Source: Deuterostichococcus epilithicus (Eukaryota; Chlorophyta; Trebouxiophyceae; Prasiolales; Stichococcaceae). From it: a DNA stretch of 64,000 nucleotides. Within the stretch, counting starts at the first letter, position 1. Every line of letters begins with the position of its first letter. The notes below the pieces were generated by a model. The model was not told the DNA's origin and made no database searches. It worked only from the letters and a program-made list of their open reading frames with translations. This document shows, one piece after another, positions 45,261-58,900 of this stretch. Location of the stretch: the NCBI GenBank assembly GCA_033439295.1, contig JAVTLE010000014.1, positions 1,674,001-1,738,000 of the forward strand. The letters are read 5' to 3'. The position numbers and the translations under genes are program-made.

Positions 45261-48200
45261 ATGGCAGCCTCCCCCGATCCGGCGATCGAGCAGGTGCGAG
45301 TTCGTTGATAGCATGCAGCGCCAATGCGCTTGCGATGCACCGTACTTTGCAACGCGCCCAGTGATACCTGCTGTGGACGCCGCTTCCGGTGTGGCTCCGC
45401 AGAACCACCTGATGAGCACCTGAAAGGGAGCATGCTCTCATAGCATCAAACCCATGCGCGTCTTCAGCGCCCGATCTGTCTCTCGCCTGGCAAGTTGTAC
45501 CTGCACCTGATCTGGTGTAGTCGTGAGTCCCTTCACACCTTAGCGGTCCACCTCCGCCTGCTCACTGCGACCCTTTGTCACCGATGCTGACTGCCTGGCC
45601 ACAGGCTGACGGCGACACAGATGCCGCGATAATGCCAGCCAGCGCCGCTTCAGAGCTACAGTCGCTTGAAGCCGGCGCTACCCTGGACAGCGAACCGGAC
45701 GCCACGCCATCGAGCAGCGATGGGGCAGCCGCGGCGCATGCATTGTCGCCTGCTGACGCTGTGCCTGCTGAGCCAGCAGCCCAGGAGACAACAGAGGCAG
45801 GGGCGACGCCCGCAGGCACGCCGGCAGCGGAGGCATCCCCGGTGTCTGACAGCGAGGCGCCAGACGCAGCCCCGGCCACAGCCCCGGCCACGGACAGCGC
45901 CGCTGCCGCCGGCACCGCCGAGCCGGGCACGCCAGTGAAGGCGCCGCCGCAGGCTGCGGCACCTGTCGCCGGCCCCCCGGAGACCCCAGCCGCGGTGCGT
46001 AAAATGACCGGCGTGGCAGAGGGCTTCCAGGACGACACCAAGACGCCGGCGGCGGCGCCCAAGCGGTCGGTGGCGGACGTCGTGGCGGCGTCGCTGGCTG
46101 ATGCGGCGCCGCCGCCGGACGATGAGCAGGAGTTCAGTGCTTTCCATCAGGCCGTGGGCGAGGAGCTGAAGATGGCCAAGGCGGCCTCGGATGCGGCCGA
46201 GGCGCTCGGCACCCCTGAGTCCGCTGACGACATCCTGAAGCAAATGGCATCCCCCACGCCAGTTGCGGCCGCAGACGGCGGTGTGGGCGCTGGCGGTGCA
46301 GCGGCAGATGTCGTTGAGGATGGCGCTGCAGACGCCGCTGCGGACAGCGCAGCAGACGCCCCGGATGCGGCGTCTGCGCCTGAAGGCGCGGCAGAGGAGC
46401 AGGCAGCAGCGGCAGAGCCTGCGCCGGCCGCGCCCAAAGTGCTCAAGCCAGCGTCCGAGCCGCAGGCGTCGGTGCCTGCCGAGGTGGCGCCGCCCACAGC
46501 GGAAGGCAGCGGCATGGCGCCAGAACGTGCCGCGCTAGCGGACTCGCTGGAGGCCGCGCTACCTGCGGAGATCGCGCGCCCTTCTGGCGCCAGCGTGCCC
46601 AAAGAGCTGCCGGCGGTGCCCGAGCAGGCCAGCACCGCAGACGACCCAGCGCCAGGCGAGTCAGACGCTCCGCAGGCGGCAGATGACGCAGCCGAGCCAG
46701 TGGTCGCCGAGGACGCCGCCGCTGCGCCCGCGGAGCCGGCTGAGAGCAAGACGGCAGGCAGCAAGGCCACGCTGGCAGCCGAGCCGATGGCTGAAGAGCA
46801 GGCCGATGTTGCAAACCGCAATGAGAGCCCAGCGCAGCAGCCGGCGGAGGCCGATGGCCAGGCATTGGCAGCGCCAGAAGCGCAGCCTGCGGCAGCGGCA
46901 GAGCCGGAGGCGGAGCCAGCCACCGCCGAGGCGGCGTCCAGCGAGCCAGCGGGGGAGCTCAGCAGTCCTGTGCAGTCAGTGCCAGCGCCCGCCGCAGATG
47001 CCTCCCCGTCAGCAAAGGCGCCAAAGTCAGTTGCGGAGCCGGTGGCAAACGGCACCGCCTCGGTGCGCTCTCAATGCCTTGCTGGTCTGGCAGAGCACGG
47101 GCTTCGCATTGTTTGTCAGGCTGCAGCTGCAGAGACTGGAGCTGCAGAGACTGGTCTGCTGCATGCCTCACAATGCACAGCAAGTGCGGTGCAGTTGAGC
47201 TTCAGTGCACAGCAACTGCGGTGCAGCATCCATGGTTCAAGAGGAAACGCACGGTTAATCGCAAGTGGGCACTGCCAATATCACCTGAACACTGCAGCAT
47301 TTGGCCTGCAGGAGGCGCCAGCCACGCCAGAGGTGGTGCGCACGCCATCGTCCGTGACAGCGCGTATGGCCGCCCTGAAGACCAGCATCTCACCCTCGGA
47401 AAAGCAAGGCACCCCGCCGCCTGACCTGCCGTCGCCCTCAGGCGACACCACCCCCAACTCGGTGAGTAATATCGAAAATTTTGCTGGCCCTGACGGCGGC
47501 CTTGACGCCTTCGTGCGTTGCCGTGGTCTGAGGAACGTTTGCGAGTGAACAATGGCAGGCATGAAGCAGTGGTTGCGGTCTCTGTGCTGATTTCTACAAT
47601 TCCAGGGCACGACCGGACGGAATCAAATGGACACACCATGCCCTGCAGGTAAAGGCGCGGATTGCCGCCATGCGCCGGACCTCAGAGACGTTGTTGCCAG
47701 ACAGCCCCAGCCTTCCGCAGCCGTCACCCACGCGCCGCTGGAGCGTGAATACCAAGCCCACCTCGCCGACTGGCCCGCCGGCTACAGGTACGTGGCTTTC
47801 CTGGAGGGATCTGTGATTCGAGCGCCAGATAGGTCTGTGGTGCAAGGGCTAAGTGCGGCGATCACTGGTTCCAACATCAGAGTCAGCACATCTTAGCGGC
47901 ATGCCTCTTTGGGATGCTGCTGGGGAGCCTCACAAAAAACTCAATAACGACGAATGTGCGAGTGCCGGGCTGCGAGGCTGTGTCGGCATCGGAGCAATGG
48001 ACAGAGCTGCGCCGACTGCAACACGCAGGCGAGGTGGTGGAGGAGGCGGCGCAGCCAAAGACGCAGCTCAAGTCGTTCTGGGAGGCGCAGCGACCGGTGG
48101 GCGTCGCCAAGAGCAGCAGCCCCATGCGCCGCGGCAACAGCACCGGCGAGGGCTGCAAGTGGCAGGTAGGATCCGGCTTCTATGTACAGCCTGGCGGTTC

Positions 48201-49129
48201 GGCCAATTGCATCCCTGCCCATCAGCACATGACCCTCTTTCATCGAGCATCAATAACGCGATGTCCAGCACTAGCAGTGCACGTGTCTTCATGCATCGGC
48301 CTTGAGCAAAAAATCGGATCTCGGCCCGCCACAGCCAGCTGCGGACCCACGACCCACCGCGCCGCCCTGCAAACGCGCCGCACCTAGCTCGCTTGTGCCG
48401 CACCTTCCTGTGGGGGGCTAATGAACCTGAAAGCCTCTCGTCCTTGCAGGTCAAGCTGAACGTGCCGCTGGCCAATGGGAAGGTGTCCGACCTGTCGTAC
48501 TTCAAGCAGAAGAAGGAGGCAACGCCAGAGCCGCCGCCGCCGGATTTCAAGCACAAGATCGGCGAGGCTAATTTCCCGCTGGACCAGCTGAAGGGTGCGC
48601 CCTCTCTGGCAGCACTGCCACCTTCACTGGTGCCCCTCAAAATCCTGGAGTGGCGCGGCCACCGGCGGCCGCGCCGCCAGATGCGTGCTCGGCTGTTGAC
48701 TGACTTAGCACCAATGTGGGTCCGCTTGACATGCTCCTCGTAGACCCTGCTGTGGTCAGAGGGCAGAGTTGAGAGGTGCGGCTGCAACCAGCAGCAGCAG
48801 AAATCAATTGCAACGCGCACCCTGCACAGGGATGAACGGCGACGATGGCATCGACCCGGCGAACAAGGAGCTGTACCTGACCGATGACGAGTTCCTGTCG
48901 GCCTTTGAGCTCAACAAGGAGGCGTACAAGGCAAGTTTGCATGACTAGCTTGTATGAGGAAGGTAGCTTTGATGGTTGGTCGTTGTTGCAAGCTGGTGGC
49001 AGCTGTGACAGATGCGATGGCGCGGGGTCCAGCCGCCGGGCGCATCTGACGACACAATGTCTGCATCCTGTGCAGGCGAAGCCCAAGTGGCGCCAGGTGC
49101 TCTTGAAGAAGAGGACCGGCCTCTTCTGA
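45261..49129 (+). CDS. Ala/Pro/Glu-rich protein with C-terminal villin headpiece
   Basis: Eight exons: 45261-45293, 45605-47062, 47312-47461, 47649-47787, 48029-48165, 48450-48594, 48830-48930 and 49076-49129. The start MAASPDPAIEQ leads to about 480 residues of Ala, Pro, Glu and Ser with almost no hydrophobic core, likely disordered. Two related short motifs follow, VTARMAALK and VKARIAAMR, each before Ser/Pro-rich sites. Then come AQPKTQLKSFWEAQRPVGVA and VKLNVPLANGKVSDLSYFKQ. The last two exons encode KELYLTDDEFLSAFELNKEA, YKAKPKWRQVLLKKRTGLF and stop. The pattern LTDDEF..AF, P.W.Q..LKK..GLF is the villin headpiece, an F-actin-binding module. There are no gelsolin repeats, so this is not a villin. 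The intron splitting the headpiece has a GC donor (AAG|GCAAGT). An actin or cytoskeletal role is inference. Confidence 0.82.
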
Positions 49130-49941
49130 GCCTTCATCCAGCGGCACTGCACGCCCAGTTTCCTCGGATTTTGATTGCGGAATGGCAGTCCAGACCACAA
49201 CTGGCAGCGTGGGTCTCTTGGTGGCATGGGCCCCTCGAGTCGCGCTGCCCGAGCAACGCTTTGCAGGCACTGAATTCCTGCACGAGCATTCAGCACTAGT
49301 TTGAAGACCTGTCGTGTTCGCGATCAGAGAATTGGGTGTTGGTGGTGCAGTATCGCCCGTGGCGGCGTGCTTCAGTTTCATGTCAGAATCTGTTGGGTGG
49401 CTGGGAGCCGATGCTGTTGTGTGCATCACCCTGGCTTCCCGGGTGCCTCTGCTTACGAACGTGGTTTTGAAGGACGGGAGGCACTGGCCTAAACTCCTGC
49501 AGCACTGCCCGTTTTGAAATTTTCTGACTTCGTGCTGGGAATAAACGATCCGGGGACGCGAAACGGCCCGTGATCTGGGTCCCCGGTCCAATCACCCCCG
49601 AATTTCCGAGACATGCAGCATGCATGCATGCACTCGGTTGCTGCCAGTCGATTTTGTGCAGCAGTGGAAACAGCTCGATGGCCTGATTTCATCGACATCC
49701 TTTGTGAAGCGAGCGCCTCGAAGTAAATCGCGGAGACTAAACCAGCAGGCCATACTGGCGACTGCGCCTGCTTGGCGACGCTGCAAGCTTTCGGAAGCAG
49801 GGCTGTTGCAGCGGCTTCAGGTCTTGCTGATGCAAGGGATGCAATCGGATCGCTCCTGTCATGCAAGAAATTGATTAGGCTCGGGGCCGACATCCTTCCA
49901 GCACCGGGAGGGTGCATCCCGGTGATCAGACTCCCTTCAGC
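49130..49941. promoter_or_regulatory. Intergenic region and RPA2 promoter
   Basis: About 810 bp between two plus-strand genes. G+C is lower than in the exons. Frames on both strands are unsupported by splice joins or motifs. It should hold the 3' end of the headpiece gene and the promoter of RPA2, perhaps with a short first RPA2 exon that I cannot place. Confidence 0.4.
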
Positions 49942-52900
49942 ATGCTCAAGGGCCAGGTCGCCGGCGCTCATGTGCCCGACACGCTGCAGCGGCTGGTGGC
50001 GCCCCACATCGAGTCGTTCGACTACTTCATTGGCGACGGCCTGCAGGAGGTGGTGCGGCGTCTGCCGCCAGTGGAGGTCAGTCTCACTGGGTTGTCCGTG
50101 GGCGTCAAGCAGGATGTGGCTTCTTTTCTACGAGAATGTGAACTAGCGGAAACATGCATGTGTCTCAAGATGCAGCATGCGCCATACAGCACTATGCACC
50201 ATGCCCTGTGCTGACGATGGCATCAAACTGCCATGCAGATCGAGCACCCGCTGACACGCCAGCGGCACTATGTGTGGCTCGAGAACCCAACGATTGCAAA
50301 ACCGATGAAGGACTCGGGACTGGCATCCGCCGATGACCGCCTGTTCCCGCGTGATTGCCGTGAAGGGGTGCGTCAACCGCTCACATGCTGCCATGACATG
50401 CAGTAGAACCATCTCACTTTGTGTGGCATGTGATGTAACGCGGTTCGATGTCTTCGGCTCTGGGGCGCCTTTGATTAACACAAAAATCGCGAGCTGCATG
50501 CATACCCGGCACAGCCGGCGCATTGGCCGCGAAAGCAGCTGCGGCCACTGACTACATGTCACGGATGACCGCAGGGCACATCCTACAGGGGGGCACTGTC
50601 GATGGATGTGTGCTACCAGATCGAGCGCGGCGTGGTGCAGCGCTTCAATCGCCGCTTCGGGCTGCTGCCCATCATGGTCAAGTCAGAGGCCTGCTACCTG
50701 CGCAACATGGACAGGTCGGCCCATCTTTTGCCATATGTCAGTGGCTGGTCGTCTCGCACTGATGCTGCTGCAAACGGAGACAGTGTTGCAGCTGTCATCG
50801 ACTGCAGCAATCGAGCCTTTCAATGCTCAACCCTGGACCTGAAACTGGCACCGGGTGCGCCATGACTTCCGAGCACACCCTGCCGAGCACCCCGGCTACT
50901 CGTGCGCAGGCGCGGGCTGGTGGCGAAGGGAGAGGAGAGCACGGAGATGGGCGGCTACTTCATCTGCAACGGCATCGAACGCATCATCCGCATGATCGTC
51001 CTGCAGCGGCGGCACTACATCATGGCGCTGCGCCGCGGCGCCTACCGCAAGCGCGGGAGCAACTACACGGAAAACGCCACTGTGCTCAGGTGTGGGCGAC
51101 TTGTCAGCTTCCTCGGATCTACCTGAGCCGGCACCAGCCCAACACTGCATCCGCTGCTGGAGCTCGGGATGGCAGCTGCTTCGCTAGTATTGAGCACTGG
51201 TTCTGGGCTCTCACTGCTGGTGCGGGCCGAGAAGCACATGGCAACACAGCCACTGCAGACCCCAAAACACCATCAACGTCCCTCTGCCCGCGCAGGTGCG
51301 TGCGCTCGGACGAGCTGTCGGCGACGGTGCGGTGCCACTACCTGACGGACGGCAGCGTGAACTTTGCGTTCACGGTGCGGCGCGCGGAGTACTTCATCCC
51401 TGCCGGCGTGCTGCTGAAGTGCTTCCTAGACGTCTCAGACCGCGAGATGTTCGGCCAGCTACTGGCGCTCGCGCCCGACGTGAGTTTCTCAAGAGCCATC
51501 CCCTGTTGCGCCTGTGATTTTCCCCCTCCTGCCGACGTTCCGTAGTTGCTGCCTCAGCGCTGGATGCGTCAAAAGGACAGCCGGTTGGATCAGATTGGCG
51601 CGGCTTGCCTGCTGGTGCAGCAAAGGGCTCTAAGCAGCTGGTAGCTGGCAGCCTCTTGCCGCCGCTCGGTGGCTCTCGCTGGGCTGGGGACCAGTGCTGT
51701 TGCAATGCCGAAGACCCGCACCATTGCACACAGGCGCAGCCCGGTCAAGCCTCATGCGCTCTGCTTGGCAGCACCGTTGTTTTCTGCACAGGCCGGCGAT
51801 GCGGCGGGCGGCGACGACGGCGTACAGTTTGTTGCGGAGCGGGCTGAGCTGCTGCTGCGGCAGGCGGGCCGCCATGGGCTGGCCAACCGCACGCAGGCGC
51901 TGCAGTGGCTGGGCTCCCATTTCCGCATCGCGCTGGACGTGCCCGCCCACAGATCCGACTATGAGGTACTGCCCTGCAGTGGTTGTCTGACAGCAGCCAG
52001 AGGCAGGTGGGAGCCCTGGCTGCAGTGGGCAACGTGTCGATCGCCAGGGCAGATGTGGCACTGGCAGCGCCCGGCCGCAGGCCTTGCGGCAGCTGCGGTG
52101 GTGGCAGGCCCCGACAGCATCAGCAGCACCCTGGGGGTGTGCAACGCGGGAAAAAGGCTGCTGCACACTTGCAGTCCCGAGCCCCGCTGCAAATCCGGCA
52201 GGGCGCCGACGGCTGTTCTGCTCCGCAGGCGGGCGAGCAGCTGCTGCAGGACTACATCTTCATCCACCTGGACCACCCCAGCGACAAGCTCGCCCTCCTG
52301 CTGCAGGCGCGCATGTCGCATGTGCACGCTCCCTGCCTCACCCCGCGCCCCCTGCTCTGCGCACTGCTTGCCTTGGCGCAGATGGTGGGTTGAACTCGGG
52401 AATGTCTGCAAGTCTGTCCATGCATCATGGTGCCTGCCATGCCATCTCCGCCGGCATCGGACATGCTGTGCTGCACAGATGACGACAACGGCTGCCAACT
52501 ATGGGACCGCATCGGGGGAGTGCACAAGGTGGGTTACTGAGCCTGCGCCCGTGGAACGCAGATGCTGGGCAAGCTGTACGCGCTGGTGGACGAGCAGTGC
52601 TGCGAGGACAACCCGGACGCGCTCACGGCGCACGAAGTGCTGCTGCCGGGGCACCTGCTCATGCGCTTTGCCCGCGAGAAGCTGGAGGACTGCCTCGCCT
52701 CCGTCAAGGACAGCGTCTCGCGCGACGTCGCCCGCTCCCCGGAGGCTGTCAACCTGCAGGTCGATTCTGCTGCACTCCAGCATCATGTAGCAAAACTGCC
52801 GTGGAGGCCGCTCGGACCTGTCACCTGCGACCCGCTGCGTCACCGGTGTGCTTTGGGCAGCCAGTGCGGCACAGCACAGATGTCCAAGCCGCACACACAG

Positions 52901-55900
52901 CCTTCAGCTTGCCGATCCTTAGGCAGGCCCGTGCAGCATGTCTGAAAACCGGCTCAAGACGTTCGCTTTGCAAGCCTGGCCCAAACCTACTTTGTGCACA
53001 GGACGAGGCGTACATGAAGAAGGTGGGGGACCGAATGCCGGACGTGGGCCGCAAGATGGAGTATATGCTCAACACCGGCAACCTGGTCTCCAAGTCGGGC
53101 CTGGACCTGTCCCAGAGCAGCGGGTTCACTGTCGTCGCGGAAAAGCTCAACTTCTTCAGGTGCCCGCCTGCTGCCGCAGCGCCTGCGTTCTGCACTGCGT
53201 GCTCGTGTGCTTGAAGCGCAGACGGTGGCAGACCGCAGCCCGGCTCCGGCGTGAGGGTTTGCCCATTCCTGGCGTGGAGAGCCGCTGCAGTTGGGCTCGC
53301 ACCTCGCAGCAGCCGGTGTGAACGACAGCATCTCACTGCCAGCAGCAGAAGGCTTGAAGCGTTCTTTGGCTGTCGCAGGTACCTGTCGCACTTCCGGTCG
53401 GTGCACCGCGGCGCCTACTTCGCGCAGCTGCGGACCACAGCAGTGCGCAAGCTGCTGCCCGAGTCCTGGGGCTTCATGTGCCCGGTGCACACGCCTGACG
53501 GCTCGCCCTGCGGCCTGCTGACACACCTCACCGCCGCCTGCCGCCTCGTCACTTACCCGCCCTCGGGCAACATCCCGGAGCTGCACGCCAACCTGCTCAA
53601 GGTCCGCAGCAGCTGCAGCGGGCCCCGAGTTGCACGTCCGATCGGCTGTCGCTGGGATCAAATCAGGCCGCTCGCAGCTCCTTCACGGACATCACCGGAC
53701 GCTCTGAGCTGTACTGCGTTCCACCTCACATTCCAAGAGCCTCTGGACGAAAGGAGCTGAAGCGTTTCAACTGAACTCCGCCGTCTGACCTGCCTGTAGT
53801 AAAAGGCTTGTCTGTGTGACAATGCAGGTGCTGGCGGAGCTGGGCATGGTGCCGGCGACGGCGGGGGTGGCGCCGCCGCCGCTGCCGCTCCACCTGCCGG
53901 TGCTGCTGGACGGGCGGGTGGCGGGCAGCGTCGCGGCGCCCGTGGCGCCCCACCTAGTCGACCGCCTGCGCATCATCAAGGCGTCCCGCCTGGCGGCCAC
54001 CGACCGCTCCGGGCAGCTGCCGCTTGACCCCTCCTCGGCAGTGTCCCTGGAGGTGCGGCGCGATGCCAGGAGCCGCCAAAGACCCTTCGTGCCTGTGGGC
54101 ATGCGCGTGCCTGCGCGTTGAGCCTCCTGTGTCAGTAAGCCCCGGCCAGAGGCTGGGGCTCCGCTGCTCAAATGCAGGTTTTCGGGGGCGTCTGTTCGAA
54201 CGCCGACTTTTCAACAGCTGAGCTGCAAGCTTGCACGAACAATGCCCCTCCACAGCCAGCACGAAAAGAGTTTGTTTATATATAACACAGCCTGCAGCAC
54301 AACAGACAAAGTCCGGCGCCCATTTTCCGGCAGGGCGTGGAGACCAGCGTGCCCGCGGACATGGAGGTGGCGTTCCTGCCATACCTGCGCGGCGGCTTGT
54401 ACCCGGGCGTGTACCTCTACACCAACATGGCGCGCATGATGCGCCCTGTGCGGCAGCTCATCGGCAGCCGAAGTGGCGGCAGCGGCAAGGGCGGCGGCGC
54501 GCTGGAGCTGCTGGGCACCCTGGAGCAGAACAACATGTCCATCAGGTGGGGGCAATAAAACCCAGAAAAGCCCGCAGCAGTGGGCCTTGAGTTGCTGTGA
54601 GTGTCTGCCTCATTGGCACCAGCAAGGCATGCAGTGACGGGCGGCTGGGCAATGGCATGTCCCGGTGCTGATGGCCGCGCCACTGGTGTCTTTCTGAATC
54701 TGTGATGCATACCCATCTCGTGCATCGTGCGCTGGCAGTGCGCAAAAGTCTTATCTTCATTGGACATCACTGGACGGAAGCAAATTTGAGGGTTCCTTTG
54801 AGAACCTCCGAGCTCTCCCTGCCCAATAGCTCACATGTGGCTGTACCCAATTGCTGCACACACATGCTGCGCAGGTGCCCGGATGGCGGCGACCCAGTTA
54901 GCAGCGGCGGCATGCGGTACACGCACGCGGAACTCAGCACGGGCGCCATGCTGAGCGTGGTGGCCAGCCTCACGCCCTACAGCGACTACAACCAGTCGCC
55001 GCGCAACATGTACCAGTGTCAGATGGGCAAGCAGACCATGGGCACGCCGGTACAGGTGCGCCGCCGCTTATTTCGCCTACATAGCTCACCTCACATCTGC
55101 AGCTTGCCTCTGTTCGCCGCTTTGAATAGACGCGGCTCCACCATGACTGCGGCAGCTGCGCCCCTCAGGAGCCCCTACACGTCCTTCGTCCTGCACCTTA
55201 TATCATCTGCGCTGGCGTGCATCAGGCACTCACCAGTGGCAGTTCATTACGATGTCGGGCTGCTGCTGGTTTTTGACGGGAAGAAAGCAACCCGCAAATC
55301 TTGCGCTCCTGGGGCGCAGGCATGGCAGCACAGGACGGACGGGAAGCTGTACCGGCTGCACACGCCGCAGACGCCCATCGCACGCACCAGTAACTACGAC
55401 AAGTATGCCATGGACGAGTTCCCCAGTGGCACTAATGCAATCGTTGCCGTCCTAGCCTACACAGGTGCGGCGCCATGGCAACCCCCCCAAAGATTTCAGA
55501 TGTGGTGTCGGGCCTCCAGAATGATGTCGGTCTGCGGCCTACAGCACCGCCGTGTGGTTTGAGGTCACCAGGACCGGGCCCATCAGCACACTGCTGTTGC
55601 AGTGATGCAACAAGGGCTCTCCAACATTGGTGCCTCTCCATGCCGCACACTGCTGACCAAGTCTGGCTATCTATAATGTGTCTCCCGGAATGTGAAAAGG
55701 ACCCAAACTGTCTGCAGGATACGACATGGAGGACGCCATGATACTGAACAAATCGTCCATGGAGCGCGGCCTGGCACACGGCACCATCGTCAAGTGCGAA
55801 AACATCAACCTCCGGGTGAGCTCCCATGAACGATCGCATCTGCTGGGCTCCAGCTGCGAGCGCCATGGGACCACCGTTGATGAGTGCAGCAGCCTAGGGT

Positions 55901-58900
55901 TGCACCCAGCCCAGCCACACGACTTGTGGCTGGGGCACACAGGCGCTGCACTGCACAGCACAGCGCCATCGCGGCGTGCGGCCGAAACCTCTGCCCGCGT
56001 GTTCCGGACCAGGACCCCCGCTCAAGGCTGAACAGCACGTCTAACCTGCTGTGTGGCCCAATTCTCTATTCGGCAGGGACATGGCCTCTAAAACCCGAGC
56101 CCTAAACCCGAGCCTAAACCCGAGCCCTGAGACCTGAACCCAACCTCCAGGACGAGCGCGGCAAGGACATGGTGTTTGGGGTGGACGCCGAGAAGTCGCA
56201 GCGTGCGGGGGCGCAGGCGGCGCGCCCCGTCGGCGCCTTTGGCCAGCGCTACCCGATCAACGTGGCGGCCAAGGCCGCCAGCGGCGCGGTGGCAGAGGTC
56301 TGGCATCAGCCTCCCAGCCCTGTGCTCGCGGGGTCGGGGGTTTGCGCTCTGGCCGGAAAGGAGGCATGCACTCGCCTGCGCTGGAGCATCGTGACACCGT
56401 GAGTGCGGCGCCGGATTGGAGCCGCTCCGCCGGACACATTCGCTCGTGCAGCGGGATTGGACCTCCTTTCCTCTGGCGCAACGCAGGATCGGGTGGCGGC
56501 TCCAGGCAGGCACCCGCAGGCAGAGCGCGTTGACACAGATGGGCTGCCGCATGTGGGCACCGTCGTGTGGCCCAAGCAGTCGTACTACACCACCAAGGAC
56601 ACCCTCAGCAGTGCGCCTCCCGTTCCCTCCCCCCTCTGGAAATGCAGTTGACCACCGGCGCGCCTATCAGCCGGGCTCCACCATCAACCCTGCTGTTGCC
56701 AGAGCACTTACCCGAACCCGCGCTCGGTCTGGAGTCCAGGGACCTCGTGTGCTGCCAGAAGGGAAAGGTCCTTTGTGCCCGAGGCTCGCTTCCAGCACTG
56801 GCAAGAGAAGGTTTCACTTTTCAGACGGGTGCCAGAGCTGCTGCAACCGCCTGTGCGGCTCCTGGTCAAGGGCGCTGTGTGCGGCGCCTGCAGAGCGCGC
56901 CAAGCAGCACGAGCTGAAGGGGGAGGAGGTGGCGGTGGTGTCCCAGGTCAGCATCATCGGCAGCGGCAAGGAGGACAGCCTCAAGCAGGCGTCCATCAAG
57001 TTCCGCCTCAACCGCAACCCGGTCCGCCTGTCTGCCCGAACCCATCCAAACAGCCAGTCTTGCCCCAGCGTGGGCCTCTGTGGGTTTGCAGGAACCTTGG
57101 CGCTGGACTCCGGCTGTGCAGCTCGGGGGCAGCTTGGGAGTCAGCTCTGCTATGAGCACCTGGCGTTGAGCAGTGCCAGGGTTTAGGGTTTTGACAACCT
57201 ACGCGCGCGCGCCTGCTGCAGGTGATCGGCGACAAGTTCTCGTCGCGGCACGGGCAGAAGGGCGTGCTGTCGCAGCTGTGGCCCGACGTGGACATGCCCT
57301 ACGCTGCCGCCACCGGCATGCGGTGCGCATCCGCCCTCCGTCCACAGCCGTCTCCAGCCGCTTCACCAACCCACCTGCACCTCTTCCTGGACAGGCCTCG
57401 GCCAGTTTGCGTGCACGCGACCGTCTCCCCCGTTACCGCTTTGCTGCAGCTCAGGCTGTGCGCGTCTGCCGCCATGCAACGTTTTACTATTCCACTGGCG
57501 TGTGCACACCAGCCAAGAATCACCAAAATCGTCGCTTGCAACTCCGATCCCCAAGTCGACAGATGACACATCTGGCTGCTGCGCAGGCCGGACCTGATCA
57601 TCAACCCGCACGCCTTCCCCTCGCGCATGACCATTGGCATGCTCGTCGAGTCCATGGCGTCCAAGGCGGGCGCCCTCAAAGGCACCTTCGTGGATGCGAC
57701 GCCCTTCCAGAGGAGCGACGGCGGCGCCGGCGACCCCGTCCGCGAGTTTGGCGCGCAGCTGCAGGCGGCCGGCTACTCCTACCACGGCGGCGAGACAATG
57801 GTCAGCGGCATCACCGGCGAGGAGTTCGAGGTGCGCTGCTTCCGTACGAGTGCTTCGTGCTTTGACCCGGGAAACACACAGCAATTGGATGCTGTGTACA
57901 ACCCCGCGCCGCTACCGCAGGCAGCTGCAGCTCCTGGCATACATCCGCATCCCCTCCGTCCGTAAGAAAACTCAGTAAGTGCAATAAGGTTGTCTGAGAC
58001 GAGTTCCAACCCACCGCGCAGGTGGACATCTTCATCGGCCCCGTGTACTACCAGCGGCTGCGCCACATGGTGTCAGACAAATTCCAGGTGCGTGCAGGAC
58101 ACAGTACAACCGGCTCCAACGACCGCTCCTTCGTCACACCTGTCCAGTGTGGCACTGCTATGTCCCTTGCAAGCAACGCAGCCCACTGCAGCAGGTCGCG
58201 ACCAGTGCAGGCAGGTGGCAGTGGGCACGAGGGACATACCCTGACAGCAGCCCCCGCTTTCAGCCGAGCACATGAGCCGAGATCCTTCCAACACAGGTGC
58301 GGTCGACGGGGCCGGTGAACCCGCTCACGCGGCAGCCCATCAAGGGCCGCAAGTTTGGCGGCGGCATCCGCTTTGGCGAGATGGAGCGCGACGCGCTGCT
58401 CGCCCACGGCGCCGCCTACCTCTTGCATGACCGCCTGCACGTGCGCCGCCTCTGTCGCGTTGCTGCCTTGAATGTCGCCTGGAACGTTGGCTGAGGCGCC
58501 AACTGAGATGCCACCCTGGACGTCGCGAATGGCTTTGTGGCGGGAACGGCATTGCTTTGATGCTTGGTGCCTCGGCGGCACTTCCTGTGCCAGCTGCCTG
58601 TAGTGCCCAGATTCCTAAATGTTGGACCCTGGATGCCGCAGACATGCTCCGACTACTCTGTCATGGACGTGTGCGGCCGCTGCGGCAGCCTGCTGGCGCC
58701 AACGCGCACCCCCGCGCCAGCCGCCGCCGCGCTCGGATCCCACCCCGGCATGCAGGCGCTAGACGCCTCTGCAGGTGCGGAGGCCCTCCGCTCGCCCGCT
58801 CGTTGGCGCTCCCGACCAGGAGACTTGCCATCCGCTCTGCAAGTGCTTCAAGTCCACGATGTGTTTCAGCCAGCGACTTACTCTTGGCCAGAGTCTTGAC

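Noticed and set aside
46147-47055. 302-residue open frame on the minus strand
   Set aside because: It is antisense to the Ala/Pro/Glu-rich exon. High G+C repeats in one frame open the opposite strand with Ala/Ser/Gly translation; no motif or splice context.
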